Assembly (NCBI GenBank): GCA_024398665.1
Contig: JAKSIS010000011.1
Coordinates: 1-63,946, forward strand
From: Bacteroidaceae bacterium
GTDB lineage: Bacteria; Bacteroidota; Bacteroidia; Bacteroidales; Bacteroidaceae
DNA: 63,946 nucleotides
Reading direction: 5' to 3'
The notes beneath the pieces were generated by a model. It was not told where the DNA came from. It saw nothing but the letters and a program-made list of their open reading frames with translations, and did no database searches. The translations under genes and the position numbers were made by a program. This document shows, one piece after another, positions 40,951 to 52,600 of this stretch; position 1 is the stretch's first letter, and every line of letters begins with the position of its first letter.

Positions 40951-43900
40951 TTAGAGGTTGATCTTGAGGCCGAATGAGAAGCTGGGTGTCTGAGGAGCAA
41001 GACCGCGGTCAATGCCCATCATGTAAGCGTTGTTACCGGCTGAGAATTCAGGATCGGAACCAAGATATTTGCTGAGAGTAGCAATGTTGTTGGCAGCACC
41101 CCATATGGTAAGACCCTGCAGATAAGTGTTCACAATAGGAATCTTATAGCTGAGTGTCACATTCTTTAAACGCAGGTATGAACCGTCTTCAATCCAGCGG
41201 TCTGAGAAGCGTGAATTGCCGTGCGGGTCTTCATAGATAATCTTAGGCATGCTGGTCTGCTGACCTTCGCATGTCCAGTGGTTGGTGACTGCCACAGTCT
41301 GGTTCATGAAACGTGAACCGCTTTCAAGAAGCATTCTCTGGTAGTTGTAGATGTCACCGCCCAGTGAATAGGTCAGAGTGGCACTCAGGGTCAGGTTCCT
41401 GACACTGACGTTTGTGAAGATACGTCCGTACAGGTCGGGGTTCGGGTCACCGATCTGAACCATATCCTTCTCATTGATGATATCGTCATTATTCTGGTCA
41501 ATGAACTTCATGTCACCGGCTTCGAAGAAAGTCTTCTGCTGGGTGTCGGACAGCATATAATGTCCGTCAGCGTCAGCGTCAGCGGTAGTGGCGTATACAC
41601 CGTCGGTCTGATAGCCCCAGAACACGCCGATAGGACCGCCTACAGCAGTTCTGATGGTAGCGCCGTAGAGAGATGTCTCAATGGTCTTGTCATTGTCAGG
41701 AAGCTTGGTGATTTCAGTCACATACTTGCCTGCCGATGCGCCCAGTTCCCACTTGACCATGTCAGTGTTGAGAACCTTGCCGGTCAGGGTTGCACTGAAG
41801 CCGGTATTTGACAGAGAACCGCCGTTGCTCCATGTGTTGGAAAGACCTGTACGATATGACAGGGCACTGATTGAAAGAAGGTTGTCAGTGTTGCTCTTGA
41901 AGAAGTCTGCAGCAAGTCTTACACGGTTGTCGGCAAGTGAAAGGTCAATGCCTGCGGTCAGCTTCTTGACACTCTCCCACTGCAGTGAGCTGTTACCGAT
42001 ATTGGCAATTGCGGTACCGCTCATCTGGAGGATCTTCACGGGTGAGAAGTAAGTCTTTGATGCTGAATCGTCAAAACCGTCGTTACCGGTAATGTCAAAG
42101 CCTGCGCTGACCTTCAGGTAGTTCACAAAGTCCGTATTGAACCATGATTCGTTTGAAGCTACCCATGCACCCTGAACTGACGGGAACAGACCCCAAGGCA
42201 CCTTGAACATTGTGACACCGTTGGAAACGTTGCCGCCGAACCTTGAAGATGCAGAAATACCCAGACCTGCGCTCAGGTAGTACTTTTCCATGTAGTTATA
42301 GTTGCCCTGGCCATACCATGTGATGGATATGTCCTGAGTATCAATACCGTCAGTGGCCTTGTACTTGAGTGAAGTAGTCATGTTCGGGGTCTTGTCATTA
42401 CCTGAATTGTAACCTATCATTGCAGTCTGGTAGAGTGCATTGTTCAGATAGCGGACACCGGCTGTCAAATTCACGTCATGTGCCTTGAAGCGCTTTGCAA
42501 ATTCCATGTAGGTGTCGCTCATGAAGCCGTCCTGCTTTGAATTCATTGCAGAAGCCTTGTTCTCAACCTTGCCTACGCCCTCAATGTCAAATGTGGGAGA
42601 ACCGGTGATAGGAATGTAGTAGTTCTCATCAGAATTGATCAGAGTGTAGCAGAAGTGCTCATTGAGTGAGAGACGGGGAGTGATGTCCCACTTGGGGGTA
42701 ACTGCAAGTGTGATGAGACGGTTGCCGAAATAGTTCTTGTTTATACCGTCACCGTTCTCAAGGATTGACAGGGGGTTTGAAAGTGAAACCTCATCGCCAA
42801 GTACCTCATCAAGATAGTCGTCTGCTCCTGCAAGATAGCTTGAAAGCTGGCCAGAATAAGCATATTCATAAGGGCTCAGGAACGGAGACTTGGCAAGTGC
42901 CAGGAATGTGGGTGCTGTGATCATGTTGTCATCGATGTTGTCAATGGCACCGTCATCACGCATGTCACGGGTAATGTCGCTGTAGCTGGCGTCGAAACGA
43001 AGAGTCAGCTTGTCGGACAGGATGATGTCCGAATTCAGTCTCAGGTTGAAACGTGAATAGTCACTTTCCTTGAGAATGGCGTCGCCCTTTGCATAACCTA
43101 CTGAAAGGGTATACTTGGCAATTTCATCACCACCGTCAACGTTCACGCTGTAGTTCTGCACGAAGGCGTTCCGGTAAGCGACATCAGTCCAGTCAGTATC
43201 ATTGTGATACTTGTTGTAGAAAGGATACTGCTTGTCAACTGACATGAACTTGAATGAATTCATCTTGGTACCGGTTGTTCCGAGAAGTTCAGATACATAG
43301 TTGCGGTACTGTGAAGCGTTCATCATTGCAGGGAACTTGGGCATCATCTGATACTCGCCTGACAGGGACACGTCAATTCTTGTAGCCATGCTGCGGTTGC
43401 GCTTGGTCTTGATGACTATCACACCGTTGGCACCCTTTGCACCGTATACGGCAAGACCGTTCTTCAGTACGGTAATTGATTCGACGTCATCAGGCATGAT
43501 GTTTGCCAATACGTTGTTGTAGAAACCGTCATGCATTGAAAGGCGGTCATAGCCCATATCAAGGATCACACCGTCAAGAACAACCAGAGGCTGGGTGTTG
43601 ATGTTCAGTGAATTGATACCGTCAATGATGGAAAGGTTGCCTACGCCCAGCTGGCTGGAACGTGAAATTGACAGGATATCACCCATGAGACCTTTCTGGA
43701 TCTGGTTGTCAATGCTGATGTCAGAATTGAGCATGGAGGTACCGGCCGATTTCTGGGTACTTGCAACTGTCTTGGCCTGATAGGTCTCGCTGAATGCGTC
43801 CGAATACATCTTGACATCAACGCCGTCAGTGCGGCCGTTGAGGGCGCATACTGTGGTGTTGCAGCCGTCAACAGTGAATGTCAGTGATGTGACATACTCA

Positions 43901-44148
43901 GGAAGCTTGATTGTATATGTACCGTCCTCCTTGGTCATGGCCGAATGTGAACGGTTGTTATATGCCTGCACACGGACACCCTGCATGGGAGTACCGAGAG
44001 CGGCATCAGTAACCTTACCGGTAATGACGGTACTGGCTTCATTGGAGCCACTCTGTGCGAATGTTGAAACGGGGAACAGAAGCATAAGGCCTATGGTTCC
44101 CAGGGCTTTTAACCCTTTCATGTTGTTTATTCTCATATTCTTAGGCAT
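40951..44148 (-). CDS. SusC/RagA TonB-dependent transporter (pair 2)
   Basis: 1065-residue outer-membrane beta barrel importing oligosaccharides with energy from TonB. After the signal peptide comes a carboxypeptidase regulatory-like domain (ITGKVTDAALGTPMQGVRVQAYN, about residues 42-64), then a plug with the SusC signature GAKGANGVIVIKTKR near residue 238. The barrel follows, with a DADADGHY and DQNNDDIINEKD acidic loop near residue 890 that may bind calcium, ending in the barrel strand SFGLKINL with its terminal aromatic/hydrophobic pattern. The start may be residue 1, 5 or 10. It has no STN domain, so it does not signal through an anti-sigma factor. Its stop is 12 bp from SusD, and a fasciclin lipoprotein precedes it by 5 bp. 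Confidence 0.94.
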   Translation of the reverse strand: MPKNMRINNMKGLKALGTIGLMLLFPVSTFAQSGSNEASTVITGKVTDAALGTPMQGVRVQAYNNRSHSAMTKEDGTYTIKLPEYVTSLTFTVDGCNTTVCALNGRTDGVDVKMYSDAFSETYQAKTVASTQKSAGTSMLNSDISIDNQIQKGLMGDILSISRSSQLGVGNLSIIDGINSLNINTQPLVVLDGVILDMGYDRLSMHDGFYNNVLANIMPDDVESITVLKNGLAVYGAKGANGVIVIKTKRNRSMATRIDVSLSGEYQMMPKFPAMMNASQYRNYVSELLGTTGTKMNSFKFMSVDKQYPFYNKYHNDTDWTDVAYRNAFVQNYSVNVDGGDEIAKYTLSVGYAKGDAILKESDYSRFNLRLNSDIILSDKLTLRFDASYSDITRDMRDDGAIDNIDDNMITAPTFLALAKSPFLSPYEYAYSGQLSSYLAGADDYLDEVLGDEVSLSNPLSILENGDGINKNYFGNRLITLAVTPKWDITPRLSLNEHFCYTLINSDENYYIPITGSPTFDIEGVGKVENKASAMNSKQDGFMSDTYMEFAKRFKAHDVNLTAGVRYLNNALYQTAMIGYNSGNDKTPNMTTSLKYKATDGIDTQDISITWYGQGNYNYMEKYYLSAGLGISASSRFGGNVSNGVTMFKVPWGLFPSVQGAWVASNESWFNTDFVNYLKVSAGFDITGNDGFDDSASKTYFSPVKILQMSGTAIANIGNSSLQWESVKKLTAGIDLSLADNRVRLAADFFKSNTDNLLSISALSYRTGLSNTWSNGGSLSNTGFSATLTGKVLNTDMVKWELGASAGKYVTEITKLPDNDKTIETSLYGATIRTAVGGPIGVFWGYQTDGVYATTADADADGHYMLSDTQQKTFFEAGDMKFIDQNNDDIINEKDMVQIGDPNPDLYGRIFTNVSVRNLTLSATLTYSLGGDIYNYQRMLLESGSRFMNQTVAVTNHWTCEGQQTSMPKIIYEDPHGNSRFSDRWIEDGSYLRLKNVTLSYKIPIVNTYLQGLTIWGAANNIATLSKYLGSDPEFSAGNNAYMMGIDRGLAPQTPSFSFGLKINL

Positions 44149-44153
44149 TTTTA

Positions 44154-45821
44154 TTATTCAAGAATAGGTTCAAGAATAATGCAGTCAAGATTCATTGTGG
44201 TATTGTAGTTCTTGACCTCAGAACTCTTCATGGAGCACTTTATTCTGACAGAAAGCTTTGCCCTGTCTGTCTTGTAGTCGCAATAGGGAATCTCAATGTA
44301 GTCCCTGTCCATCTTCACGCTGTCCTTACCCTGGATGAGGATGGTGTCAACCTTACCTACTACATTGTTGAAAGTCAGATCACGATTCCTTGTGTCCTTG
44401 GGATCGAAAATGGCTGCATTGTTGTAGTAGATGGTCGGATGGATCTGGATGGGCTTCTTCGAGTCAGTGTTGGGAGCGATTACCATGTACACTTTGTACT
44501 TGCCCTTCAAGTTGTTCTTGACGGGAATGTCAATCTGCCATGAATATGCACCGCCTTCACCGGCAACCTGAAGGATTCTCTCACTTGAAATCTTTCCGTA
44601 ATCACCGTTACGCATTGACTTTGAGACAGGCTTGGTAAGGTTTGCCTTGTAGTCAGCGTTTTCACCTTCAACCTTGATGGGCCGGAGCCATGTCAGACTG
44701 TCGGCAAAAGGCCATGTGTTCACCTGGATGATGTATCCGTTACTGCACCTGATGGAATCAACACGATTCTTCACGAACAGGCCGTCGGCTGAATAGGGAG
44801 CATAGTAGGTGTGATATGCAATGGGGTCTGTCTGACGGCCGTAACGGTCAAATGTGGTCGAAATGGCTGAGTCAGCAAGACCGTGCTGGATGTTCATGTT
44901 GAAGAACATGTCAGTCATGATGGCGTTCTGGGTCCAGTACATCTTGATTGAGTCAGCGTACTCGATCCTTCCGTAATCGTAGAACTGTGAGATTCTGTCA
45001 TAAGCAGCCTGCCATGCTTCAGGAGTGGGAAGAACCATTGCAAAGTTGCTGTCCTCTTCATTGATGAGTCCGAAACGGTCCATGAGGATGCTCTTTGTGA
45101 TAAGCACAGAGTCAACGTACTCCATTTCACCATCAGCATTGATACCCTGCTGGACACTGCGGTTGGGGTCAACCTCCTCTTTTGTGTACTTGGCAAAGAA
45201 CTTGCCCAGGACATCAGTGTATGCGGGTTCAGTGGTGATGTACTCGTAAAGGCTCTTTCTGTACTCGATACGGCCGTTCAGGGTGTGAAGGATACCGTTG
45301 CGGCAGGCTATGTTCTTTTCCAGATAGTTCACGCCGTCAATTGAGTTTGCCGATGCAGTGTACATCTTCTTGCTGAGCATGTAGATCTTCTCGTCATCTC
45401 CGCCTGCAGGATGGCTGTAGCGGGCCAGATAGTTCTGGATGAACTCCTGACCGGTTATCTTATGATCCTGCGGGGTCTTTTCAGTGACATCCTTGAGGAA
45501 AATTTCCTTCAGTGAGTCAGGAAGAGCGTTTATGGCTTCATTGGAAGGAACCCAGACAGTCATGAACTGATCCTCGTCAAGGAACTCATAGTAACTTACG
45601 GTAAGCTGCTTGGCACCGTTGTACATGAAGGTATTCTGAAGAATCTTCACGAACTGACTGGCGTTGTCCAGCTTTGAGATTGTTTCCGCGAGAGATTCTC
45701 TCGGGACAACGGAGTAATCAGTAGAGTAGTGTTCATCCCATACGTCTGAGCACGAAGCGCAGAGGAGTACAGCAGAAGCTACCCAAACTGATTTCTTGAA
45801 TGAATTGAAATAGTTTTTCAT
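44154..45821 (-). CDS. Fasciclin-domain lipoprotein (555 aa)
   Basis: Envelope lipoprotein with the Cys in LCASCSDVWDEHY at residue 24 followed by acidic residues. FAS1 H1-type segment TVWVPSNEAINALP is near residue 89 and H2-type RNGILHTLNGRIEY near residue 174, so one full FAS1 domain is N-terminal. The C-terminal half (about 350-555) is a beta domain rich in Lys/Asp. It stands directly before SusC of pair 2 (5-bp gap) and after another fasciclin gene (21 bp), the slot where SusE/SusF-type surface glycan-binding proteins often occur. A glycan-binding or complex-assembly role is inference; FAS1 itself is clear from motifs. Confidence 0.8.
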   Translation of the reverse strand: MKNYFNSFKKSVWVASAVLLCASCSDVWDEHYSTDYSVVPRESLAETISKLDNASQFVKILQNTFMYNGAKQLTVSYYEFLDEDQFMTVWVPSNEAINALPDSLKEIFLKDVTEKTPQDHKITGQEFIQNYLARYSHPAGGDDEKIYMLSKKMYTASANSIDGVNYLEKNIACRNGILHTLNGRIEYRKSLYEYITTEPAYTDVLGKFFAKYTKEEVDPNRSVQQGINADGEMEYVDSVLITKSILMDRFGLINEEDSNFAMVLPTPEAWQAAYDRISQFYDYGRIEYADSIKMYWTQNAIMTDMFFNMNIQHGLADSAISTTFDRYGRQTDPIAYHTYYAPYSADGLFVKNRVDSIRCSNGYIIQVNTWPFADSLTWLRPIKVEGENADYKANLTKPVSKSMRNGDYGKISSERILQVAGEGGAYSWQIDIPVKNNLKGKYKVYMVIAPNTDSKKPIQIHPTIYYNNAAIFDPKDTRNRDLTFNNVVGKVDTILIQGKDSVKMDRDYIEIPYCDYKTDRAKLSVRIKCSMKSSEVKNYNTTMNLDCIILEPILE

Positions 45822-45842
45822 ATCTTTTGTTTATTAATACTC

Positions 45843-47870
45843 TTAATGCTTGTCTTCATTGAAGTCATAGATGCTCTTGGGGCACCACTCCATGTAGTCA
45901 AAGTTCATTTCAGCTTTCGGGTTGTCAAGAACCAGCTTCATTCTGAGGTAGTAGTCCTTGCCGGCATAGAAATAGTCAGTCGTGATGATACGTCTGGCCA
46001 TAGTGCTGAGCTTGCGGAATACGTCAGTACCATTTGAATGTGAGTCAGGACCCTTCATGTAGCCGCGGTTGTGCATGGCCTTGTCATGAGCCAGGATCTT
46101 TTCCTCATCACCGCCCAGTTCCTCACTGTCATCGGCAACCCAGCCTATGTTGTGGTTACCGTCAGCGCTGAGTCTGAGATCTGTGGGAATGCCGCAGGGC
46201 TGCAGGTTGTTGGGATCGTCTCCGACATAGTTCTGAACCACGCCGCAACCTTCATAACCACGGTATGAAAGCCTGAGTTCCCAAGTGCCGTCAAACGGTA
46301 CGGGAGGAAGCTTTACCATGATGTCATAGTTGCCCTGAAGGTCAAGACCGTCACCCTGATAACTCCAGTTTGCGGTACTTGCTACGCGCACCCACATAAT
46401 GTAGTCTTCATTGAATGAGTGGAAACGTTCAGGCTGTTTGAAACCCTTGCCGACGTAACCGCTTGAATTGGAAGCCTGGCGCGCACCTGATGTCATGAAG
46501 TCAGGTGACAGAGTGCAGCAGTCAATTCTCATACGACGGTTCAGGATATCTTCACGGACAAACTTGGAATAGACCAGCATGTTGTCAATGTAGTGGAAAT
46601 ATCCGTTGCATCCTTCTGAATCCACACCAGACATTTCTGAAGCGGTATAGACACGGATACCGGGTTCGAACGGACGGCCTAACTCAGGTTCATGTGAGCT
46701 GCCTATACCGCGGCGGTTGATATACACACCTGCGTCATCGCCGTTGCGGACTGTTGAGACGCGCATGATTGAATGCGGCATGAATGTCTCGAAATAGTCC
46801 TCGGGGTCAAGCAGGGACAGAATGCATCGGCTGTCAATAATATCGCGACGGATATTGAAATTGGAAGCAGATGGAACTGCGAACGGAAGTATATGGTATG
46901 ATATGAATCTGTTCAGCGGGTTCCTGCGGTCATGATAGTCGGTATCATATGCAGTACCGTCTGAAGGATATGATTCATGATATACCTGGTTTGCATACTC
47001 TATGAGGTCGTTCAGATTATTGATACCGTTCTTTCTCATGACGGAGTCCGGTTCAACCAGGACGGTGAAGTTGGTCTTCCTTTCACCCCAGTAGTAAACC
47101 GTGTAGTCCGAACCGCCACCCTGTCCGATGACGCCTTCGTAAACTGAGTCATAAGAAATTGTGTATGTTTCATCTTTCCACCTCTTCAGAGAATCTTCAA
47201 GTCCAACAAGATTCAAAGCAGCAAAGAAGATGCTTGAATTGCTGTTTTCCTTGAGAACGTCAAATACATATTCGCCAGCCACCTTGATGACACTGTCAAC
47301 GACCTGTACAACGCCGTTTTCAACGGTGTCGTCCAGTTCGATGATGTGTGTCGTCTTGTTGATGCAGTTCCTCAGTCTGTAATGGCCCTCTTCGTTGGCT
47401 GCGCTGTCATATGACAGTGACAGGAAACGGTCCAGAAGGTTTACAGAAGGCAGTGCACCCTCAACCATATCGGACATGAAGTACGTAGTCTTGATAAGGT
47501 GGGTCCATGCGATTGTATCGCAATCCTCCTTGGAAATGTCCTCAGCAGACACAATTGTTCTGCCCTCCTTTTCAGAGAGCTGGGCGTAGTGTGCTGCAAA
47601 TGCATCGTTGGTCGGTGCAAAGCAGGTAAATTCACCGTAGGTATCCAGTTCACCCCATGTCTGGGATTTCTGCAGAACCTTTATGAATTCAGAGAACCTT
47701 CCCTGTGGATCCTGTTCAAGGAAATCGGCCACGGTCTGTCCGGTGAAGGTATAGTATGTGCCGGGGTGCTGTTCGTCAAAACAGGACCCTAACAGCAGCA
47801 GCATACCTGCAACGGCTAAGATGGAGGCCAGCTTTCCTGATCTGTTATTATTTGTGTTCATTGTTCTCAA
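45843..47870 (-). CDS. Fasciclin-domain lipoprotein (675 aa)
   Basis: Envelope lipoprotein; signal peptide ends in LLGSCFDEQHPG with Cys near residue 30. FAS1 H1-type segment TCFAPTNDAFAAHY is near residue 80 and H2-type ENGVVQVVDSVI near residue 182. A second partial FAS1 module starts near residue 200. It is the locus-resident paralogue of the orphan at 18494 (678 residues), sharing opening (EQHPG-YYTF-G-TVADFL), motif positions and end (PKSIY). It lies between SusD of pair 1 (38 bp) and the 555-residue fasciclin gene. It could form part of the surface complex with either SusCD pair. Confidence 0.82.
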   Translation of the reverse strand: MRTMNTNNNRSGKLASILAVAGMLLLLGSCFDEQHPGTYYTFTGQTVADFLEQDPQGRFSEFIKVLQKSQTWGELDTYGEFTCFAPTNDAFAAHYAQLSEKEGRTIVSAEDISKEDCDTIAWTHLIKTTYFMSDMVEGALPSVNLLDRFLSLSYDSAANEEGHYRLRNCINKTTHIIELDDTVENGVVQVVDSVIKVAGEYVFDVLKENSNSSIFFAALNLVGLEDSLKRWKDETYTISYDSVYEGVIGQGGGSDYTVYYWGERKTNFTVLVEPDSVMRKNGINNLNDLIEYANQVYHESYPSDGTAYDTDYHDRRNPLNRFISYHILPFAVPSASNFNIRRDIIDSRCILSLLDPEDYFETFMPHSIMRVSTVRNGDDAGVYINRRGIGSSHEPELGRPFEPGIRVYTASEMSGVDSEGCNGYFHYIDNMLVYSKFVREDILNRRMRIDCCTLSPDFMTSGARQASNSSGYVGKGFKQPERFHSFNEDYIMWVRVASTANWSYQGDGLDLQGNYDIMVKLPPVPFDGTWELRLSYRGYEGCGVVQNYVGDDPNNLQPCGIPTDLRLSADGNHNIGWVADDSEELGGDEEKILAHDKAMHNRGYMKGPDSHSNGTDVFRKLSTMARRIITTDYFYAGKDYYLRMKLVLDNPKAEMNFDYMEWCPKSIYDFNEDKH

Positions 47871-47908
47871 TGTAAGTAGTTTCTTATATTTGGTAGAGTA
47901 TGAAACAG

Positions 47909-49618
47909 TTACTTTGCCTTCTCGATGAATTCGTCCTCAATGTAGGCAGGATTCTGATGAAGAAGAGTATTGATCTTTCTCTCATCCTTGCTGATCGGGA
48001 AGTAAAGGGCCAATGTATCGGCCAGCTTGATACGTACAGCACTTACGTTGTCAGTGTACTTTGTCAGGACAAATGTTGACAGACGTGTGGTGTTGCCGTC
48101 ACGACGTGCCATTCTGACAAGGTCAAACCAGCGCTTTCCTTCAAAGCACAGTTCGCGGCGACGCTCGTCAAGCACAAGTTCCTCCATCTTCTTGACTGAA
48201 CCGTTATAGTTCGAATACTTCAGTGTATCACCTACAGCAGTGGTGTACTGGTCAATGCAGAGAGCACGCTGGTTGACAACCTGAACATACTTGAATGCCT
48301 CACGGAACAGTGAATCCTGAGCGGCAGTTGCGCCATCACCCAGCTGGCCGGCCTTCATGACAAGAGCCTCGGCCTTCATGAGCAGAACCTCAGAGAAACG
48401 GTAGATGATCCAGTTGGGGATCTGTGAGTTTCTTGATTCACGTGAAAGGCTACCGGTCTGGAGTTCACCTGTTGAAAGGTTGTAGCGGACATCAAGGTTA
48501 ACATACTTTGAAATGGCGAAGTCACCGCCGTCATTGTCCTTGGTCATGCTCTCATAGAAACGTCCGTCGAACTTTGAGATGAACACCTTGTTGCTTCCCT
48601 GCTCGAAGTTGTTACCCATCTGGGGAGCTGCAAGCAGATTGCCCTTTGTGGTGTTACGGCTGCCGTAATAGGTGCTTACGAATGAATTCTCAACGCTCTG
48701 GTTGGCTTCAAATGCAAGTTCGAAAAGGACTTCGAATGAATTGCCTTCACCGAAATTCTCCTTATAGGCATTGCCGGCGGTGCTTGAACCAAGTGTGCTC
48801 TTGATCATGGGGATACCCTTGATCAGGTCAACAGTGCAGTCAGCGCCTTCCTTTTCCTTGAGTTCTTCATATTCCTTGGTCTTATACTCGATGATGAAGT
48901 CGCAGCATTCAATTGCCTTGTCCCAGTCACCGCGCCACAGGTACATGTCAGCAAGCATGGCGTAGATGGCCACCTTGGTGATACGGCCTGTGTTGGCCGA
49001 TTCGAGAGTGTACTTGTTCACTGCCCAGTCCTTGACTGAATCAAGGTCATTGATAAGATTTGTCAGAACCTCACCGAAAGGAGTGGCGGGAATGAAGAAG
49101 TTGTAGGTATCGTCAATTGAAGGATGCTCAACATAGGGAACGTCCTTGTATGCACGGATAAGATACCAGTAGCAGAGTGAACGCAGGGCAATGGCCTCGG
49201 CCTCATTTGAAGCAAGTTCGGCATTGGTGTAGTTCGGGTCAATGTCAGCAACCTGAGGTGCGAAATAAAGAACCGTGTTGGCCCTGTTGATCACATCATA
49301 GAAGCACTTCCATGAGGTGTAGCTGTTGGTTTCAAGAATGTTGTCCTTGGTGATCTGGATAATGTCGTTCGATGCGTTGCTTTCATTGGCAACGATGTTG
49401 TCGGAACGCATTTCGCCCCAGATTGACATACGGGTGATGCAGTCAGATTTTTCAAGTGCGTTGTATGCGCCAAGAAGAACGCTCTCAACGTCGGACTTGT
49501 CTGTCCAGAAGTTCTCAAGAACGATTTCGTTCAGAGGCATCAGCGTCAGGAAATCCTTGCAGGATGTCAGGGAAAGTCCGGCAAGCGCTATGCAGATGAT
49601 TGATTTTATATTTTTCAT
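47909..49618 (-). CDS. SusD/RagB family glycan-binding lipoprotein (pair 1)
   Basis: 569 residues, the typical family length. The lipobox LTSCKDFLTL places the Cys at residue 20. The SusD N-terminal pattern ENFWTDKSDVESVLLGAYNAL near residue 35, the TPR-like helices (ALRSLCYWYLIRAYKDVPYV near residue 144) and the C-terminal LDERRRELCFEGKRWFDLVRM (near residue 480) are all canonical. It pairs with SusC at 49638 (19-bp gap). Of the two SusDs this is the more conventional, so it is the better candidate for the main xylo-oligosaccharide binder. Confidence 0.95.
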   Translation of the reverse strand: MKNIKSIICIALAGLSLTSCKDFLTLMPLNEIVLENFWTDKSDVESVLLGAYNALEKSDCITRMSIWGEMRSDNIVANESNASNDIIQITKDNILETNSYTSWKCFYDVINRANTVLYFAPQVADIDPNYTNAELASNEAEAIALRSLCYWYLIRAYKDVPYVEHPSIDDTYNFFIPATPFGEVLTNLINDLDSVKDWAVNKYTLESANTGRITKVAIYAMLADMYLWRGDWDKAIECCDFIIEYKTKEYEELKEKEGADCTVDLIKGIPMIKSTLGSSTAGNAYKENFGEGNSFEVLFELAFEANQSVENSFVSTYYGSRNTTKGNLLAAPQMGNNFEQGSNKVFISKFDGRFYESMTKDNDGGDFAISKYVNLDVRYNLSTGELQTGSLSRESRNSQIPNWIIYRFSEVLLMKAEALVMKAGQLGDGATAAQDSLFREAFKYVQVVNQRALCIDQYTTAVGDTLKYSNYNGSVKKMEELVLDERRRELCFEGKRWFDLVRMARRDGNTTRLSTFVLTKYTDNVSAVRIKLADTLALYFPISKDERKINTLLHQNPAYIEDEFIEKAK

Positions 49619-49637
49619 ACCAATACGCTTTTATTGA

Positions 49638-52600
49638 TTAGAACGATACTGAAACACCAAGTGTGAATGACTTTGAACGAGGTGTCTGTGAGTTGTCAGC
49701 TGCAACCTGGCCACGGCCGCCTGAAACTTCAGGATCAAGACCTGTGTACTTGGTCCAGCGTAATACGTTGCTCAGGTTGAAGTTAAAGCTTACGCCACTG
49801 AGACCCAGAGGCTTGGTGTACTTCTGGTCAAGTGAGTAGTTCAGAGCTGTATGGTTCCAGCGGACGAATGAACCGTCCTCAACGTAGCGGTCACTGCCAA
49901 GATAGTTGTAACCGTAGTTGTGGAGTGCGCGCGGCATGATGGTTTCATCACCCTCGACACGCCAGCGCCAGTTGATGGCTGCCGATGTGTTGTCAGTGTT
50001 GTACATGCACTCAGCGTTCATACGTGACTTGTTGACGATTCTGTTACCCCAGCGGAAGTTGAACTGGTTGTTCCATGAAAGACGTCCGAACTGCAGACGC
50101 ATACCGAAACCACCGTTCAGCTTGGGCAGTGATGAACCCAGATAAACAATGTCAAGTTCGTTGATGTTACCGTCATGGTTGATGTCCTCATAAATGGCAT
50201 CACCGCCCACGAATTCATATTCGTTGGTTGTGCCGTAAGCGAACATCATGGGTTTTGCACGACCCTTCTGGTTCAGGATGACGGCACCGTTCTCATCCTT
50301 TACGACAGGTGCGTTGGGACCGCTTACACCGGGTATTTCCTCTTCACTGTAGTCACTGTACTGGTAAACGCCGTTGTACTTGAATCCGTAGATTGAACCG
50401 AATGCGTTGTTCAGGGCTACATATGAAAGGTAAGAACCGTTTCTGTAGTCGAAGTCCGAATTCATCTTGTCAAGAATGGTGGGGTTCATTTCCAGAATCA
50501 CGTTGGTGTTGTCTGCAAATGAAACGTTTCCGTTTATGCTCCACTTCTTTCCGAACAGTTCACCTGATGCTATGCGGTTGCAGTTCAACTGAAGTTCCCA
50601 ACCGGCATTCTTCATTGAACCGTCGTTCACGACGTCAAGTGATGTGAAACCTGATGATGTGGGGATTGAGTAACCGCTCTGCAGCATCTTTTCTGTAACA
50701 CGTGAATACAGGTCAATGTCAGCACCCAGTTTGTCGTGGAACAGGCTGAAATTGAAGCCCAAGTTCCATGATGTGGTCTCTTCCCACTGCATTGTGCTGA
50801 GCCTGATGTTGGCAGGATAGATGGTCGATGTGCCCAGATATGCGTCACCGCTGGTGTAACGGCTGTAGAACAGACCGTCGCTACCGGGGGTGTTACCTGT
50901 GATACCCCAGCTGGCACGGATACCCATCATTGTTATGTAACCTGCATCGCGAAGAGCGTCGAACCACTTTTCGTCACTGACGTTCCAACGTCCTGACAGA
51001 GCGGGGAAGGTACCCCAGCGCTTGGCGTCACCGAAACGGGTGCTGCCGTCCGAACGGGTGGTCAGGTCAAGTGAATACTTTCCTTGGTAGGAATAGTGTG
51101 CAGAGAATGTGACGTTCATGCTGCGGTTGCGGTTGGCGCTTGTGCTGATGCTGCTGATATTGCCGTCAAGAGCAGTTGACTTGAATGTACCTGAAGGCAG
51201 ACCGTTTACGGTTGCGTTCTGGCTCTTGCTGTTGCTTGTATCCAGCTGGAAACGGACCATGGACATGAATGAGTGGCCCGGCTTGTTGAAGTGCGGCTGG
51301 AACGTGAGAGTGTGGTTTGTACCAACTTGCGAACTCTTGCTTGAGCTTGTCGTAGCCTGGTTTGCAGAACTTGAAGACCAGCCGTCAGTAACAAGGCTGA
51401 CAGGATTGAATCCGTCATTGCCGCTGTTCTGGACACTGAAGTTGACACGTGCGTCATAAGTCAGTTTGGTCTGATTGTTCTCAAGACCCAGAAGGTTGTA
51501 AACCAGTGAGAAGTCAGGCTGTACGCTCAGTGATGTGCTGTACTGTTCCTTTTCGTCAGCTGTTGCAAGCGGGTTGGTGTTTCTGGGGAGTTCGCTTGAT
51601 GCTGAAGCCAGCATGTGGTAGTACTCTCCGGTTGAATTTCCGTTTTCGTCCTCGTAGTAGATAGCCAGGTTAGGCATCATCTTCATGGCGGTACCGATAG
51701 CGGTCGAATTCTGCTTGTTCTTCGAATAGGTCATTGCGAAGTTGGTGGTAACCTTGATTCGGTCTGATACGAAGTAGTCGAATGCGACACGGGTTGTGAA
51801 ACGGTTCATCTTCTGACCGATGACAGAACCAGTCTGGTTATCGAAACCGGCTGAAATACGGAAGTTGGCCTTTTCACCACCACCGGATACTGAAACGTTG
51901 TGTGACTGCTGGATACCAAGCTGCTTGACAGCTGCCACCCAGTCAGTGTTGTCGTTATACATTTCATATTCTGAGAATGACGGATCATAGTTGAGTTCTA
52001 TGATGTCCGATGCGGCATCGCTCAGATGGGGGTTGAAGAATGACTCCTTCATGAACATGGTGTACTGGTCACCGTTCAGCAGCTTGTAGCCGAGAGGCTG
52101 CCAGGTACCGTTCATCCTGTATGAGTAGCTTACACGTGTCTTACCGCGTGTACCGCGCTTGGTCTTGATTTCCATGACACCGTTTGAACCGCGGGCACCC
52201 CAGATGGCTGTTGCAGCGGCATCCTTGAGGATTGAAATGCTCTGGATATCTTCAGGGTTGATGTTAAGGAGCTCAGATACCTTCTCTTCATTCTGTGAGT
52301 CGTTCTGGTAGTCGAAGTTGTTCCTCAGGTTGGCTTCAACTTCAAAGATGTTACCGTCAACGACAATCAGCGGGTTGGCATCACCTGTCATGGTTGCGAC
52401 ACCACGAAGGTGCATGGTTGAACGTGCACCAAGGTTACCTGAATCGAACACGATGTCAAGACCTGAGAAACGGCCCTGGATAGCTTCATCAAGAGTTGTG
52501 ATTCCAAGTCCTTCAAATTCCTTCATATCGATTGTCTGGATAGCTGAAGGGTTCTCACGCTCAGGAATCTGAAGACCAGAACCGCCTACCACGCGGTCAG

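Noticed and set aside
41560-41590. GTCAGC triple repeat
   Set aside because: It is inside SusC and encodes an Asp-rich loop (DADADG), so it is explained by coding.
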